Counted from the first letter of the stretch, positions 37,574 through 49,849 are shown. The stretch: 59,017 nucleotides of DNA from Escherichia albertii NBRC 107761 = DSM 17582 (GCF_000759775.1 NZ_BBMY01000014.1:1-59017); one strand, 5' to 3'. The notes: generated by a model from the sequence alone, not told the origin. Made by a program: numbers and translations.

Positions 37574-39217
37574 TTAGCGAATGTTAATCAGCGCATCAAA
37601 AATAGCATTCGCCGTCTGCAGAACCTGTGCATTGGCCAGGTAATACTGCTGAAAACGTTGCAGGTTGCCGTACTCTTCGTCGAGATTGACGCCAGAAATA
37701 GACTGCTGCTGATTAGAAAGTTGCGTTACCACATTACCCTGCGAGGTACTGCTGGTTTTCAACGTGGCAGTTTTATTACCGATATCGCTAACCAGTATGG
37801 CGTAGGCATCATTAAACGATTTCGTTCCGCCCACTGTTTTACTGTTGTTTTGCAGATCCAGCAGGGCCTGACCGTTACGATTGTCGCTTTCCCCCGCGTC
37901 TTTATCACTTGCCATCGCAATTTTCGCTTCATCAGTGATTAATACATCCATATTGACGATGGCATCGCTTACTGGTTTCAGCGTGAAACTATCATTGGCT
38001 TTGGGCGTTCCAGTGAACGTTAACTCCATACCATCAAACGAGACTTTACCGTTAGCATCAGGCATCACTGTAAAAGAGGTATTGCTGGCAAGGCGGGTGA
38101 CCTGCCACTGGTTATTGCTAAATGAGATTTTATAATCAGTAGCCAGCACCGCTGAACCTTCAGTCACCGTGGCACTGAGTGCGCTATTGCCTTTGTTATT
38201 ACTGTTTTGCAGAGCCGCAGGCTTGCCGATGGCAAAGAAATTCCCCCCTTCCTTACCATTGGCATCAAATCCCTTGTTATGTTGGGTATTGAAAGCCTCA
38301 GCAAATGCCAACGCCAGTTGCCCAAGCGTATTACGCGTCTGGTCGAGATCCTGAGAACGGAATGTCAGAATGCCGCCCAGCGACCCGCTCGTCAGGAGTT
38401 TATCCGGTATTTCGATATCTCCCGCGCTCGCATCGACATACGCGATCGTAGTGCGAGACGGATCGGTGCTGGAAGGTACTGCCGCTAGCTGGCGAGCCGT
38501 GCTGCTCTGAACCAACGAGTAACCATTGGCCATAGTGATATTGTAAGTGCCGCTGTCCTGCACGCTGACCTCAACACCAACAATCTGGTTTAATTCGCTC
38601 ACCAGCTGATCGCGTTGATCCAGCAGATCGTCAGGAGACGCCCCTGCCCCCACGCCTGTTAAACGGGAGATTTGATCGTTCAGACTGGCGATTTGTTTGG
38701 CGTAATTATTGACCTGGTTAACGCTGGCGCCTATCGCGATATTAACCTGTTTGTCCTGGTCACGCAGATACTGATCTGTGGTTTTAAACTGATTCACCAG
38801 TCCTTCTGCTTTACCAATCAGCGCCTGACGCGCCGCCGGATCTTCCGCGTTACTCACCAGCGTTTGCAGGCTGGTGAAGAAATCCTGCATTTGCGTTGCC
38901 AGCGAAGAGGTGCTGCCAGAGAGCATATTGTCGATTTTCGACATCTGCTCATAGCGGGAAGTCAGGCCGCTACTTTGTGTCTGCGCCGCATGTAACTGGT
39001 TGGTAATAAACGCATCATATTCACGCTGTACGCCAGAAACGTAGACGCCATTGCCAACCCAGCCGCCAGCACCGAGAGTGCTTTTAGCCTGCGCCATAAT
39101 AGTCGTCTGGCGGGTATATCCGGCAACGTTATAGCTGGAGATATTATTACTTGCCGTATTTAACGCCGCCTGGGCCGCGTTCAGTCCGCTCATGGCGTTA
39201 TTGATCAAGCTGGACAT
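37574..39217 (-). CDS. flgK: Flagellar hook-filament junction protein FlgK
   Basis: HAP1, 547 aa, intact. It has the rod/hook-type N terminus (SLINNAMSGLNAAQAALNTASNNISSYN, split over residues 3-30), a variable middle and a C-terminal helical segment with VNLDEEYGNLQRFQQYYLANAQVLQTAN. FlgN (47746-48162) is its export chaperone. A sigma-28 promoter lies directly upstream. Confidence 0.95.
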   Translation of the reverse strand: MSSLINNAMSGLNAAQAALNTASNNISSYNVAGYTRQTTIMAQAKSTLGAGGWVGNGVYVSGVQREYDAFITNQLHAAQTQSSGLTSRYEQMSKIDNMLSGSTSSLATQMQDFFTSLQTLVSNAEDPAARQALIGKAEGLVNQFKTTDQYLRDQDKQVNIAIGASVNQVNNYAKQIASLNDQISRLTGVGAGASPDDLLDQRDQLVSELNQIVGVEVSVQDSGTYNITMANGYSLVQSSTARQLAAVPSSTDPSRTTIAYVDASAGDIEIPDKLLTSGSLGGILTFRSQDLDQTRNTLGQLALAFAEAFNTQHNKGFDANGKEGGNFFAIGKPAALQNSNNKGNSALSATVTEGSAVLATDYKISFSNNQWQVTRLASNTSFTVMPDANGKVSFDGMELTFTGTPKANDSFTLKPVSDAIVNMDVLITDEAKIAMASDKDAGESDNRNGQALLDLQNNSKTVGGTKSFNDAYAILVSDIGNKTATLKTSSTSQGNVVTQLSNQQQSISGVNLDEEYGNLQRFQQYYLANAQVLQTANAIFDALINIR

Positions 39218-39250
39218 GGAGGTTCCTTATAAGCCTTTAATTACAGAGTA

Positions 39251-39277
39251 TTATCGGCAGCCACTCGCCGGACTTGA
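39251..39277 (-). promoter_or_regulatory. Sigma-28 (FliA) promoter of flgKL
   Basis: On the minus strand TCAAGTCC is followed after 11 nt by GCCGATAA. The -10 is a perfect FliA element and the -35 is a partial match to TAAAGTTT. It is 34 bp upstream of the flgK start, as in E. coli. Confidence 0.85.
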
Positions 39278-39282
39278 GCTGA

Positions 39283-40224
39283 TCAGAACAGATTATCAAT
39301 ATTCATACTGTAGGTTTTGCTCACCTTGCCACTTATCGATTTCATCTGCTGGATCATACAGGTGAGTTTACGGGCATAATGGGGATCGGTGGCATAGCCC
39401 GCGTCCTGTAGGGCCTGTGCCCCCTGTTCAGCACTCGCGGCGGTCGTCACGGCGGCGTAGCGCGGGTTACGTGTTAATAGCCCAACGTAATCCGACAATG
39501 CTTCAAGATACGAGCGGTAAACCCGAAACTTCGCTTTTACTTTCTTCGCTTCGCCGTTTTCATATTCAGTCGTGGTGATTTCAGTAACTGGCCCTTTCCA
39601 GTTGCCAGAGGCTTTGACGCCAAACAGGTTGTAGCTCGGCTCGCCGTTTTCACGACGGATTTGCCGTTGACCCCAGCCAGATTCCAGCGCCGCCTGGGCA
39701 AGAATCAAATGATGCGGCACACCGCTTTGCTGGCTTGCCAGTTGGGCGGGTAACGAGAGTTGCGCGAGAAACGCTTTACTATCGCCCGGCAGCAAATCAT
39801 CGTAATTACGCGGTACGGCCTTTTGCACCAACTGCGAAAACGTCTGATTTTGATAACGCGCCACGGTTTCGAGCGAGAATTTCATCGGTGCCGCGGGTTG
39901 TGCTTCATCTGGCAATGGTTGTGCCGGAGTCATCTGTTCAACCATCATCTCCGCCAGTCCCAGACCTTTACCTGCCGTCATCTGCTGGGCAATCTGTTGA
40001 TCATACATGCTGGTGTAAAGGCGAGTGTGTTCGCTACTGAACAGCCCCTCCTTCGGCAAGGCTTCACGCATGCTTTTCAGCATCATCTGCACGAACATCC
40101 CTTCCACCTGGCGAGCAACCGGACGAATATTCGCCGCTGGATCTTCGCCTGCTTTCGCTTTCAGTTCGTTGAGCGATTGTGCATCCCAGGCGGCACTCAC
40201 CAGTAGTTTGCCGTCGCTAATCAT
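39283..40224 (-). CDS. flgJ: Flagellar rod-cap protein and muramidase FlgJ
   Basis: A 313-aa protein from the ATG at 40224 (MISDGKLL). The N-terminal half caps the growing rod (MFVQMMLKSMREALP). The C-terminal half is a glucosaminidase/muramidase that opens peptidoglycan (LILAQAALESGWGQRQI). The start overlaps the flgI stop (TGATG). The frame is intact. A longer frame within flgI is not used. Confidence 0.95.
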   Translation of the reverse strand: MISDGKLLVSAAWDAQSLNELKAKAGEDPAANIRPVARQVEGMFVQMMLKSMREALPKEGLFSSEHTRLYTSMYDQQIAQQMTAGKGLGLAEMMVEQMTPAQPLPDEAQPAAPMKFSLETVARYQNQTFSQLVQKAVPRNYDDLLPGDSKAFLAQLSLPAQLASQQSGVPHHLILAQAALESGWGQRQIRRENGEPSYNLFGVKASGNWKGPVTEITTTEYENGEAKKVKAKFRVYRSYLEALSDYVGLLTRNPRYAAVTTAASAEQGAQALQDAGYATDPHYARKLTCMIQQMKSISGKVSKTYSMNIDNLF

Positions 40225-41321
40225 CAGATGATTTCCAGTTTTGCCCGCAGACATCCTGCGCTTTGCATTGATTGCAAAATAGACATCAGATCCATCGGCG
40301 TAGCGCCGAGCGCATTAAGCGCACGCACCACATTATTAAGACTGGCGCTGGAACGTACACTTTGCAGCGAACCGCCGCTCTGGCGTAAATCGATCTGGGT
40401 TTGTGGAGTCACCACGGTCTGCCCGCCGCCAAACGGTGTATCTGGCTGGCTGACATTAGCCTGACGGTTTACCGTAACCGAGAGATTGCCCTGCGCTACT
40501 GCGCAACTGTCGAGGGTCACTTCGCGATTCATTACCACCGATCCGGTGCGCGAGTTAATAATCACTTTGGCGTCCTGCGGGGTGGCATTAACCGGCATAT
40601 TCTGAATATCAGCAAGGAAACGCACCTGGGAGCTGTTACCACTCGGCACGCGCACCTGAACAGTACGCGCATCTAACGCCATAGCGCTGCCATAGCCGCG
40701 CACACGGTTGATGGTGTCAGCGATTTGTTGCGCCATCGTGAAATCTTCGTCATTAAGCTGCAAATTGAGGGTATTCCCAACGCCAAACTGGCTGGGCAAT
40801 TCACGTTCGATAACCGCACCGTTGGTGATCCGCCCACCGTTAAGCTGGTTAACCTGGACACTGCTTCCCCCCGCAGATACCCCTGCGCCGCCAACCAGAA
40901 TATTACCCTGCGCCAGCGCATATACCTGGCTATCGACCCCCTTAAGCGGCGTCATCAGCAACGTACCGCCACGCAGACTTTTGGCATTTCCCATGGAAGA
41001 GACCACCACGTCAATGGTTTGCCCCTGACGTCCAAATGGTGGAAGTGATGCTGTCACCATTACCGCTGCGACGTTTTTTAACTGCATATTGGTGCCAGCT
41101 GGAACAGTAATACCCAACTGTGAAAGCATGTTATTAAGCGTTTGGGTCGTAAACGGCGTCTGGGTTGTCTGGTCACCCGTACCATCCAGCCCCACCACCA
41201 GCCCGTAACCAATTAGCGAGTTTTGCCGTACTCCCTGTACGCTGGTGAGATCGCGGATCCGATCGGCCTGTACCACTGTCGCCGTCAGCAGAAGAATGAA
41301 TGCAGAGAGAAATTTAATCAC
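40224..41321 (-). CDS. flgI: Flagellar P-ring protein FlgI
   Basis: Periplasmic P-ring subunit, 365 aa from the second of two tandem GTG codons (41321), which has the better distance to GAGG. It has a signal peptide ([18 protein letters not shown]) followed by [17 protein letters not shown]. Two cysteines (SCAVAQG and AGCLRAK) form the DsbA-dependent disulphide that stabilises it. Intact; FlgA (46713-47372) is its chaperone. It starts 11 bp after the broken flgH. Confidence 0.95.
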   Translation of the reverse strand: MIKFLSAFILLLTATVVQADRIRDLTSVQGVRQNSLIGYGLVVGLDGTGDQTTQTPFTTQTLNNMLSQLGITVPAGTNMQLKNVAAVMVTASLPPFGRQGQTIDVVVSSMGNAKSLRGGTLLMTPLKGVDSQVYALAQGNILVGGAGVSAGGSSVQVNQLNGGRITNGAVIERELPSQFGVGNTLNLQLNDEDFTMAQQIADTINRVRGYGSAMALDARTVQVRVPSGNSSQVRFLADIQNMPVNATPQDAKVIINSRTGSVVMNREVTLDSCAVAQGNLSVTVNRQANVSQPDTPFGGGQTVVTPQTQIDLRQSGGSLQSVRSSASLNNVVRALNALGATPMDLMSILQSMQSAGCLRAKLEII

Positions 41322-41332
41322 CACAGCCTCAC

Positions 41333-42032
41333 TTACATTGGCGACAGGTTAAGGAAGAAACGCTGCAACCAGCCCATATTTTGCGCTTCGTTAATGTAGC
41401 CATTACCTACGTATTCAATGCGCGCATCCGCCACCTGAGTAGACGGCACAGTGTTGCTGCCGCTGATGGTGCGCGGATTAACAACACCAGAAAAACGAAT
41501 AAATTCAGTGCCCTGATTAATGGCGATCTGTTTTTCACCCACCACATGCAGATTGCCGTTAACCAGCACTTGATCCACGGTTACGGTCAACGTACCGCTA
41601 AAAGTATTACTGGCATTGGCGCCGCCTTTACCGTTGAAGCTATTGCCCCCGGATGCATCAACATCAGCGCGGGCATTGCCAAACAGGCCCTGCAAATAGC
41701 GCGGCACGGTATCAAAGCCGAAACTGGTTTTGCCATCGCCGACTGGCATTAGCGGACGAGCTTTTACTGGCGCTAACGTTTTCCTGCAACACGATAGTCA
41801 GTGTGTCGCCGATATTGCGGGGTCGACGATCTTCAAACAGAGGTTGATAGCCATAGTTAATCGGCTGAGCAGACTGAAAAATGGAGCCGTTGGCGATGGG
41901 CGTCGGACCGGGCACCGGTTGTGCACTGGTCGCCCCCTGTACCAGCGGCGTGGACGGTATCCAGGCACAACCGGACAGAGAGAGCGCCAACAAGCTGGAA
42001 ATGGCGTATACGCGCGCAGCGTTTTTATGCAT
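41333..42032 (-). pseudogene. flgH: flgH (L-ring lipoprotein), disrupted by a 1-nt insertion
   Basis: The L-ring lipoprotein is read in two frames. From ATG 42032 (MHKNAARVY) the signal with lipobox LSGC and about 97 codons are normal up to SSSANASR. An extra base then shifts translation to RWQNQFRL and a stop at about 41712. The rest, beginning [11 protein letters not shown] and ending NLSPM, continues in the next frame to 41333. Comparison with the expected CGCGATGGC shows one extra C on the plus strand (GCCATCGCCGACT) at about 41739-41740. The repaired length is 232 aa, equal to the family. Without FlgH no L ring forms, and the outer membrane stays closed to the rod. Confidence 0.93.
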
Positions 42033-42086
42033 GGCTATCATCTTCAAAAATCAGTAATCCGGTGGGAACTTTCCACCGGTTATGCC

Positions 42087-42999
<913 letters not shown>

Positions 43000-43022
43000 A
43001 TGTTTGTCATTTACCCTTGTAA

Positions 43023-43778
43023 TTAACTCATCGACAGCAGTTGGTTGGCGCGGCTTGCGTTATCATCGACGCTGCTTATTACCTTCATCTGCATTTCAAA
43101 ACGCCGCGCACTGGCAATCATGTCGCTCATCGCCGAAACGGCATTGACGTTGCTACCTTCCAGCACGCCCGATATTACCCGTAACGTCGGGTCAGCCTGC
43201 AGCACAGATCCACGCGTGACCTGACTTTTCACGCTTAAACGGAACATCCCGTCATCACCACGCTGCACTTCACTGCCCTAGGCTTTCACCAGTTTTAATT
43301 TCCCGACTGGCGCGACGGTATTTGCCGGGTCGCCCGGATTGAGCGCCGAAATGGTACCATCGGCCGCGATGGTGATTTCTGCCCCTTCCGGCACAGCAAT
43401 CGGGCCTGCCTCGCCAATTACCGGATGCCCCTGAATCGTCAGTTGACCGCCAGGATCAACCTGAATGCTGCCGTTACGCGTATACCCCTCGCTACCCTCG
43501 GCGGTCTGCACGACCAGCCAGCCGTCCTGCTGTAATGCGACATCCAGCGGACGCGAGGTGTAATCCATCTTGCCGGGCGTCATATCTGCTCCCGGCGTAG
43601 AGGCCGTCACCAGCGTGCGCGTCGGCAGGGAAAGCCCTTCAACGGGCACTGCACGCAAGGCGTTTAACTGGGCGCGAAAACCGGGCGTGGAGGCATTGGC
43701 CAGATTACTGGCAGTCACCGCCTGTTGATTCAACGTCTGGCTGGCAGCGCCCATCGCGGTATAGATTGCGTGATCCAT
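43023..43778 (-). pseudogene. flgF: flgF (proximal rod), interrupted by an amber codon
   Basis: The frame 43778-43023 would encode 251 aa, the normal FlgF length, but codon 167 (43278-43280) is TAG. Upstream the sequence runs from MDHAIYTAMGAASQTLNQQ to GKLKLVKA; downstream it continues in the same frame with GSEVQRGDDGMFRLS and ends FEMQMKVISSVDDNASRANQLLSMS. The expected codon in relatives is CAG (Gln). The stop sits in CCTAGG at 43277-43282. Loss of the C-terminal third removes the helix that packs in the rod core, so the product should be non-functional. Confidence 0.93.
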
Positions 43779-43797
43779 TAAGCTATCCCGTCAGCGA

Positions 43798-45002
43798 TTA
43801 GCGTAAGTTAACCAGTGTGTTAAGGATCTGGTCCTGCGTTTTGATGGTCTGGGCGTTAGACTGATAGTTACGTTGGGCAACGATCATATTGACCAGCTCT
43901 TTACTGAGATCGACGTTAGACGTTTCCAGCGCGCCATTGGTCAACGCGCCAAAATTGCCGGTTCCTGCAGTTCCCAATAGCGCCACGCCAGAAGATTGCG
44001 TCGCAGACCAGACGTTGTCACCTTCTGATGCCAGGCCTTCATTGTTGGCGAAATTAGCCAGCACAATCTGCCCCAGCAGTTGGGTTTGTTCGTTGGAATA
44101 GTTGCCTACCACGGTGCCATCATCATTGATTTGGTAACTCACCAGATCGCCCGGTTTGTAGCCGTTCTGGGTGGTTGCCACAATGTTGTTAGCACCGGTG
44201 TTTTGCTGCATGGAGTTGAAGAAGCTAAGGGAGAATATTGCAGGATCGGCACCATTAATGGCGCCAGTCTTGATATTTGCTATCTCTCCCTTAACTAATA
44301 CGCCATTGGCATTAAATTCCAGCGTGGTCGCCAGATCTGCTTTGCTTGCTGTATCGCTGCTATCCTGAGTGTAAACATCCCAGTTATTATCCCCGGTCTT
44401 CACAAAGTAGATACTCATATCATGAGCATTGCCCTGGCTATCGAAAACCGTCACCGAGCTTTTTTGTTATAGCTATCGGCATTCGTGACATCGAACGTTT
44501 TAACGGTGGGAAGCGGATCGCTGGAGTTCAGGTTAATCTGCATTGACGCCGTGGTGGTGTTTTTTGCCGCCATGAGTGTATTCGGAATCGAAATATTGGT
44601 TGGATTCGCGCCTTGCTGAATAGTCGGCGGCGTGCCGGTTGCCGGATATCCCGTCAACTGCAAACCTTGCATATTCACCAGGTTGCGGTTTTCATCAAGT
44701 TTGAACTGCCCGTTACGGCTGTAAAACACCGAACCGTTGCTGTCTACCAGACGGAAAAAACCGTTCTGGCTGATAGCCACGTCCAGACCACGCCCGGTGT
44801 TGGTGGTGGTGCCATCGGTAAAATCCTAGGTAATTCCGGCAACCTTTACCCCCAGACCGACTTTAGAACCGGCAAACATATCAGCAAAAGAGGCCGTGCC
44901 GGATTTAAAGCCATAAGTGGCGGAGTTGGCGATATTGTTGCCAATAACATCGAGGTTGGTGGCGGCAGCGTTTAATCCACTCACCGCTTGAGAAAAGGCC
45001 AT
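43798..45002 (-). pseudogene. flgE: flgE (hook subunit), amber codon plus 1-nt deletion
   Basis: The hook-subunit gene begins at ATG 45002 (MAFSQAVSGLNAAATNL). Codon 59 (44826-44828) is TAG where relatives have Gln (AGITQDFTDG); it lies in CCTAGG at 44825-44830. A second lesion is at about 44459: after SYNKK a base is missing (expected AAAAAAGGCTC, present AAAAAAGCTC). The frame therefore runs into AR and TGA at 44451-44453. The remainder (VTVFDSQGNAHDMSIYFVKT to LVNLR) is open in the other frame to 43798. Correcting one base would give a 401-aa FlgE. Two independent hits make readthrough rescue unlikely. Confidence 0.95.
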
Positions 45003-45026
45003 GACTGACTCCTGAAATGTGAAGGC

Positions 45027-45722
45027 TTAAATGATCTGCCGTACTTCGTCGAGGGGGGTAGTACCGTAAGTGCCGAGATCCAGCGTGTTACCGTTATTGT
45101 CGCGGATCACCCCCTGCACCAGAGCAAACTGCAGTGGCTGAACAACCCGTTGTGTACCGCCGTTACTGGCGCTGATCGCGACGTTATAAGCACCGTTTGG
45201 CGCAGTGGCGCCGTCAGTCAACGTGCCATCCTAGGTAAAGCTGTGGACTCCGGCGGTCAGTTCACCGATATCGATAGTACGGACAACCGCGCCGTTTTTA
45301 TCGGTGATGGTGGCGGTCACTTTATCCGCGGCCTGTTGCAGTTCAACGCCAAACGGCGTGGTGGTCGTCACGGCCCCTTCGTCACTGCCGGTTCCAACAA
45401 GAACGGTGGTACCGGGGATCATGACGCCGTGACCAATCAGGTTGCTGGCCTGTAGCGACTGGCTGTTATCAATCTGCCCGGAAATCGAACCAAGTGTGGT
45501 GTTGAGCTTTTCAATTCCGCTGACCGTGCTAATTTGCGCCAGTTGCGATGTCAGCTCATTGTTTTCCATTGGATTGGTTGGGTCCTGGTTTTTCAGTTGC
45601 GCCACCAGCAACGTCAGAAAACTGCTTTGTAAATCCGCAGAATTGCTGCCCGTAATCGAACTACTGCTGGTGGTGCTGACGCCGATATTTGTCGGATCGG
45701 TGGTGGTCACCGCAATGGACAT
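45027..45722 (-). pseudogene. flgD: flgD (hook cap), interrupted by an amber codon
   Basis: The hook-cap scaffold gene would be 231 aa, the normal length, from 45722. Codon 164 (45231-45233) is TAG where relatives have Trp (HSFTWDG). It lies in CCTAGG at 45230-45235. The first part includes the N-terminal cap region LVAQLKNQDPTNPMENNELT. The downstream part (DGTLTDGATAPNGAYNVAIS to DEVRQII), an FnIII/Tudor-like domain, is open and undamaged. The truncated product would lack most of the C-terminal domain. Confidence 0.93.
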
Positions 45723-45733
45723 GACTTTCTCCT

Positions 45734-46138
45734 TTATTGACCGAGCGTGAGGTTTTTCAGCATCATGCTTTTCACCGTATTAAGCACTTCAACGTTAGCC
45801 TGATAGCTGCGCGACGCCGACATGGTATTAACCATCTCGCCTACCACATCGACGTTTGGCATTTTCACGTAGCCTTTCGCATCCGCCAGCGGATTACCCG
45901 GTTCATAAACCCATTTGTCTGGTGCCTGACTTTCAATCACGTCAGCCACTTTAACGCCGCCTGTCGCAGCCCCTGGAGCGGCGTTCACCTGAAACACCAC
46001 CTGTTTTGCCCGATACGGTTGACCATCCGGTCCGGTTACACTATCGGCATTCGCCAGATTACTGGCCGCCACGTTTAGACGCTGAGACTGGGCGGTTAAC
46101 GCCGACCCGGCAATATCAAAAATATTCAGCAGTGCCAT
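45734..46138 (-). CDS. flgC: Flagellar proximal rod protein FlgC
   Basis: Proximal rod subunit, 134 aa, intact. It has the rod-family N terminus ([19 protein letters not shown], then SNLANADS) and C terminus ([20 protein letters not shown]). It lies 3 bp after flgB and 11 bp before flgD. Confidence 0.96.
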   Translation of the reverse strand: MALLNIFDIAGSALTAQSQRLNVAASNLANADSVTGPDGQPYRAKQVVFQVNAAPGAATGGVKVADVIESQAPDKWVYEPGNPLADAKGYVKMPNVDVVGEMVNTMSASRSYQANVEVLNTVKSMMLKNLTLGQ

Positions 46139-46141
46139 CCG

Positions 46142-46558
46142 TTAATTTCCGCTCTGTAAAACATTCATCACGCCTTTGATTTGGCTACTCAACGCGCTAA
46201 GGCTCATCTGGTATTGCAGGCTGTTATCGGCAAACTGGGTACGTTCGCGATCCATATCGACGGTATTACCGTCCAGAGAAGGCTGGTCCGGGATCCGGTA
46301 TTGCAATTCTGCAGAAGGAGGCGTCAGCACCTGCGCCGGAATGTGCTGCGTCGAAGTCAACGTCAGGGCGACCACGCGGGTTTCATCCCGTCTACGTTGC
46401 ATAACTCTTTTAAGTTCACTGGCAAAATCGATATCGCGCGCCTGATAAGCGGGGGTATCGGCATTGGCGATATTTGCCGCCAGCACTTCCTGACGCTGGG
46501 CGCGCAGATTGAGCGCCTCTTGTTGAAAACGTAAGGCGGCGTCGAGTTTATCGAGCAT
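46142..46558 (-). CDS. flgB: Flagellar proximal rod protein FlgB
   Basis: First rod subunit and first gene of the flgBCDEFGHIJ operon, 138 aa, intact. It has the rod motif [23 protein letters not shown] (about 33-55) and a C-terminal helix [22 protein letters not shown]. It starts at ATG 46558 behind GGAGGAGA. Divergent from flgA. Confidence 0.96.
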   Translation of the reverse strand: MLDKLDAALRFQQEALNLRAQRQEVLAANIANADTPAYQARDIDFASELKRVMQRRRDETRVVALTLTSTQHIPAQVLTPPSAELQYRIPDQPSLDGNTVDMDRERTQFADNSLQYQMSLSALSSQIKGVMNVLQSGN

Positions 46559-46712
46559 ATCTCCTCCGCAGGTATCAAAATTCTGCCATCAGATTAAATG
46601 CCTTTACGCGCGTGTTATCGGCAGAATAAACGCAAAATAGCTCGCTATTTATGCCGTTGATGGTCATTGCACACAGGTACAATTCAGTCGGTCAAAATGG
46701 CTGGAGGCAAAG
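46559..46712. promoter_or_regulatory. flgB-flgA divergent class II promoter region
   Basis: This 154-bp gap serves the flgB operon and the flgA transcript, both class II genes activated by FlhDC in E. coli. I could not pick out the FlhDC boxes with certainty. The flgB ribosome site GGAGGAG is at the left end. Confidence 0.6.
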
Positions 46713-47372
46713 ATGCTGACAATCAGGCGTGGCGTGGCAATCATCGCGATGCTGTTCAGTCCGTGGAGTACGGCGGGCAATCTCACATCGCAATTGCAAA
46801 CCTTTTTTGCAGCACAACTGGCAGGCTTGAGTGATGAAGTACGAGTGTCCATTCGTACGGCGCCAAATCTACTGCCGCCATGCGAGCAACCGTCGCTTTC
46901 CCTGCTCAATCATGCCCGCCTGTGGGGCAATGTGAATGTGCTGGCACGTTGCGGTAACGACAGGCGATATTTGCAAGTCAATGTGCAGGCTACGGGGAAC
47001 TATGTGGTCGCCGCGATGCCGATTATGCGGGGCGGGAAGTTAGAAGCCGATAGCGTCAAATTGAAGCGCGGGCGGCTGGACACCCTACCGCCGCGCACCG
47101 TGCTGGATGTAAATCAATTAGCTGATGCCGTCAGTCTGCGCGATCTGTCGCCCGATCAGCCTATACAGCTCCCCCTGTTGCGCCAGGTCTGGCGGGTAAA
47201 AGCGGGACAACGCGTCAACGTCATCGCCAGCGGCGATGGGTTTAGCGCCAATGCCGAGGGTCAGGCGCTGAACAATGCCGGCGTCGCGCAAAATGCGCGG
47301 GTACGCATGGTGTCAGGGCGGGTGGTCAGTGGCGTTGTTGATGCAGATGGGAATATTCTTATAAACCTGTAA
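46713..47372 (+). CDS. flgA: Flagellar P-ring assembly chaperone FlgA
   Basis: Periplasmic chaperone for FlgI, 219 aa. It has a signal peptide (LTIRRGVAIIAMLFSPWSTAG), two cysteines in the N-terminal part (PPCEQP, LARCGNDRRY) and a C-terminal SAF domain (KAGQRVNVIASGDGFSAN, RMVSGRVVSGVVDADG). The frame is intact. It is transcribed divergently from flgB and followed by the flgM promoter. Confidence 0.95.
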   Translation: MLTIRRGVAIIAMLFSPWSTAGNLTSQLQTFFAAQLAGLSDEVRVSIRTAPNLLPPCEQPSLSLLNHARLWGNVNVLARCGNDRRYLQVNVQATGNYVVAAMPIMRGGKLEADSVKLKRGRLDTLPPRTVLDVNQLADAVSLRDLSPDQPIQLPLLRQVWRVKAGQRVNVIASGDGFSANAEGQALNNAGVAQNARVRMVSGRVVSGVVDADGNILINL

Positions 47373-47377
47373 GCAGT

Positions 47378-47404
47378 TAAAGATTACCCGCCCTTTGCCG
47401 ATAA
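47378..47404 (+). promoter_or_regulatory. Sigma-28 (FliA) promoter of flgMN
   Basis: TAAAGATT, an 11-nt spacer and GCCGATAA match the FliA consensus (TAAAGTTT-N11-GCCGATAA) almost perfectly, 43 bp before the flgM start. Confidence 0.92.
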
Positions 47405-47447
47405 ATAAGCAACATATGATAAAAGCGCCCTCAATGAGGAATAAACC

Positions 47448-47741
47448 ATGAGTATTGACCGCACTTCCCCTCTGAAGCCCATAAGTACCGTTCAGCCACG
47501 CGAAACCACTGACACGCCGGTAACGAATACCCGCGCGGCAAAAACGACTGCCGCCACCAGCACCAGTGTGACATTAAGCGATGCACAAGCAAAACTGATG
47601 CAGCCCAGCAGCAGTGATATCAATCTTGAACGTGTCGAAGCGTTAAAACTGGCGATTCGTAATGGTGAGCTAAAAATGGACACCGGCAAAATTGCCGATG
47701 CGCTGATCAGCGAAGCACAGCAAGACTTGCTGAGTAACTGA
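47448..47741 (+). CDS. flgM: Anti-sigma-28 factor FlgM
   Basis: Binds FliA and is exported through a completed hook-basal body to release it; 97 aa. It has a flexible N-terminal export half ([18 protein letters not shown]) and a C-terminal FliA-binding half ([36 protein letters not shown]). Intact. With flgD/E/F/H broken FlgM could not be exported and should keep sigma-28 off. Confidence 0.96.
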   Translation: MSIDRTSPLKPISTVQPRETTDTPVTNTRAAKTTAATSTSVTLSDAQAKLMQPSSSDINLERVEALKLAIRNGELKMDTGKIADALISEAQQDLLSN

Positions 47742-47745
47742 TTAT

Positions 47746-48162
47746 ATGACGCGTCTTGCAGAGATCCTCGATCAGATGTTCGCTGTGCTTAATGATCTCA
47801 AAACGGTAATGGCTCAAGAGCAGCAACATCTCTCTATGGGGCAAATCAACGGCAGCCAGTTGCAATGGATAACAGAACAAAAAAGCTCGCTGTTGGCGAC
47901 GCTGGATTATCTCGAACAGTTACGCAAGCAGGAATCGAATGCAGGAAATAGCGTTGATACGACACAACGCTGGCAGGAAATGACTGAGAAAACACAGCAA
48001 CTGCGCCAGTTAAATCAACATAACGGCTGGTTACTGGAAGGACAGATTGAGCGCAATCAACAGGCGCTGGAAATGTTGAAACCACATCAGGAACCCACGC
48101 TGTACGGGGCAAACGGTCAAACCTCAACGTCCCACCGCGGCGGTAAAAAGATTTCTATCTGA
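47746..48162 (+). CDS. flgN: Flagellar export chaperone FlgN
   Basis: Cytoplasmic chaperone for FlgK and FlgL, 138 aa, largely helical and Gln-rich (LEQLRKQESNAGNSV; ERNQQALEMLKPHQE). It starts 4 bp after flgM in the same transcript. Intact. Confidence 0.95.
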   Translation: MTRLAEILDQMFAVLNDLKTVMAQEQQHLSMGQINGSQLQWITEQKSSLLATLDYLEQLRKQESNAGNSVDTTQRWQEMTEKTQQLRQLNQHNGWLLEGQIERNQQALEMLKPHQEPTLYGANGQTSTSHRGGKKISI

Positions 48163-48170
48163 AGATTTTC

Positions 48171-48193
48171 TCCGGCCTGCAATGCAGGCCGGA
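48171..48193. terminator. Bidirectional hairpin between flgN and murJ
   Basis: The perfect inverted repeat TCCGGCCTGC / GCAGGCCGGA lies between the convergent flgN and murJ genes. There is no long T run on either side, so the strength as an intrinsic terminator is uncertain. Confidence 0.65.
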
Positions 48194-48201
48194 ATTCAGT
48201 A

Positions 48202-49827
<1,626 letters not shown>

Positions 49828-49849
49828 CTACCGTCAGATGTTACAGGGT

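Noticed and set aside
43278-45233. Programmed readthrough or a recoded amber (selenocysteine- or pyrrolysine-like) in flg genes
   Set aside because: The stops replace ordinary Gln or Trp codons, two other genes or sites also have frameshifts, no recoding element is visible, and Escherichia does not recode TAG.
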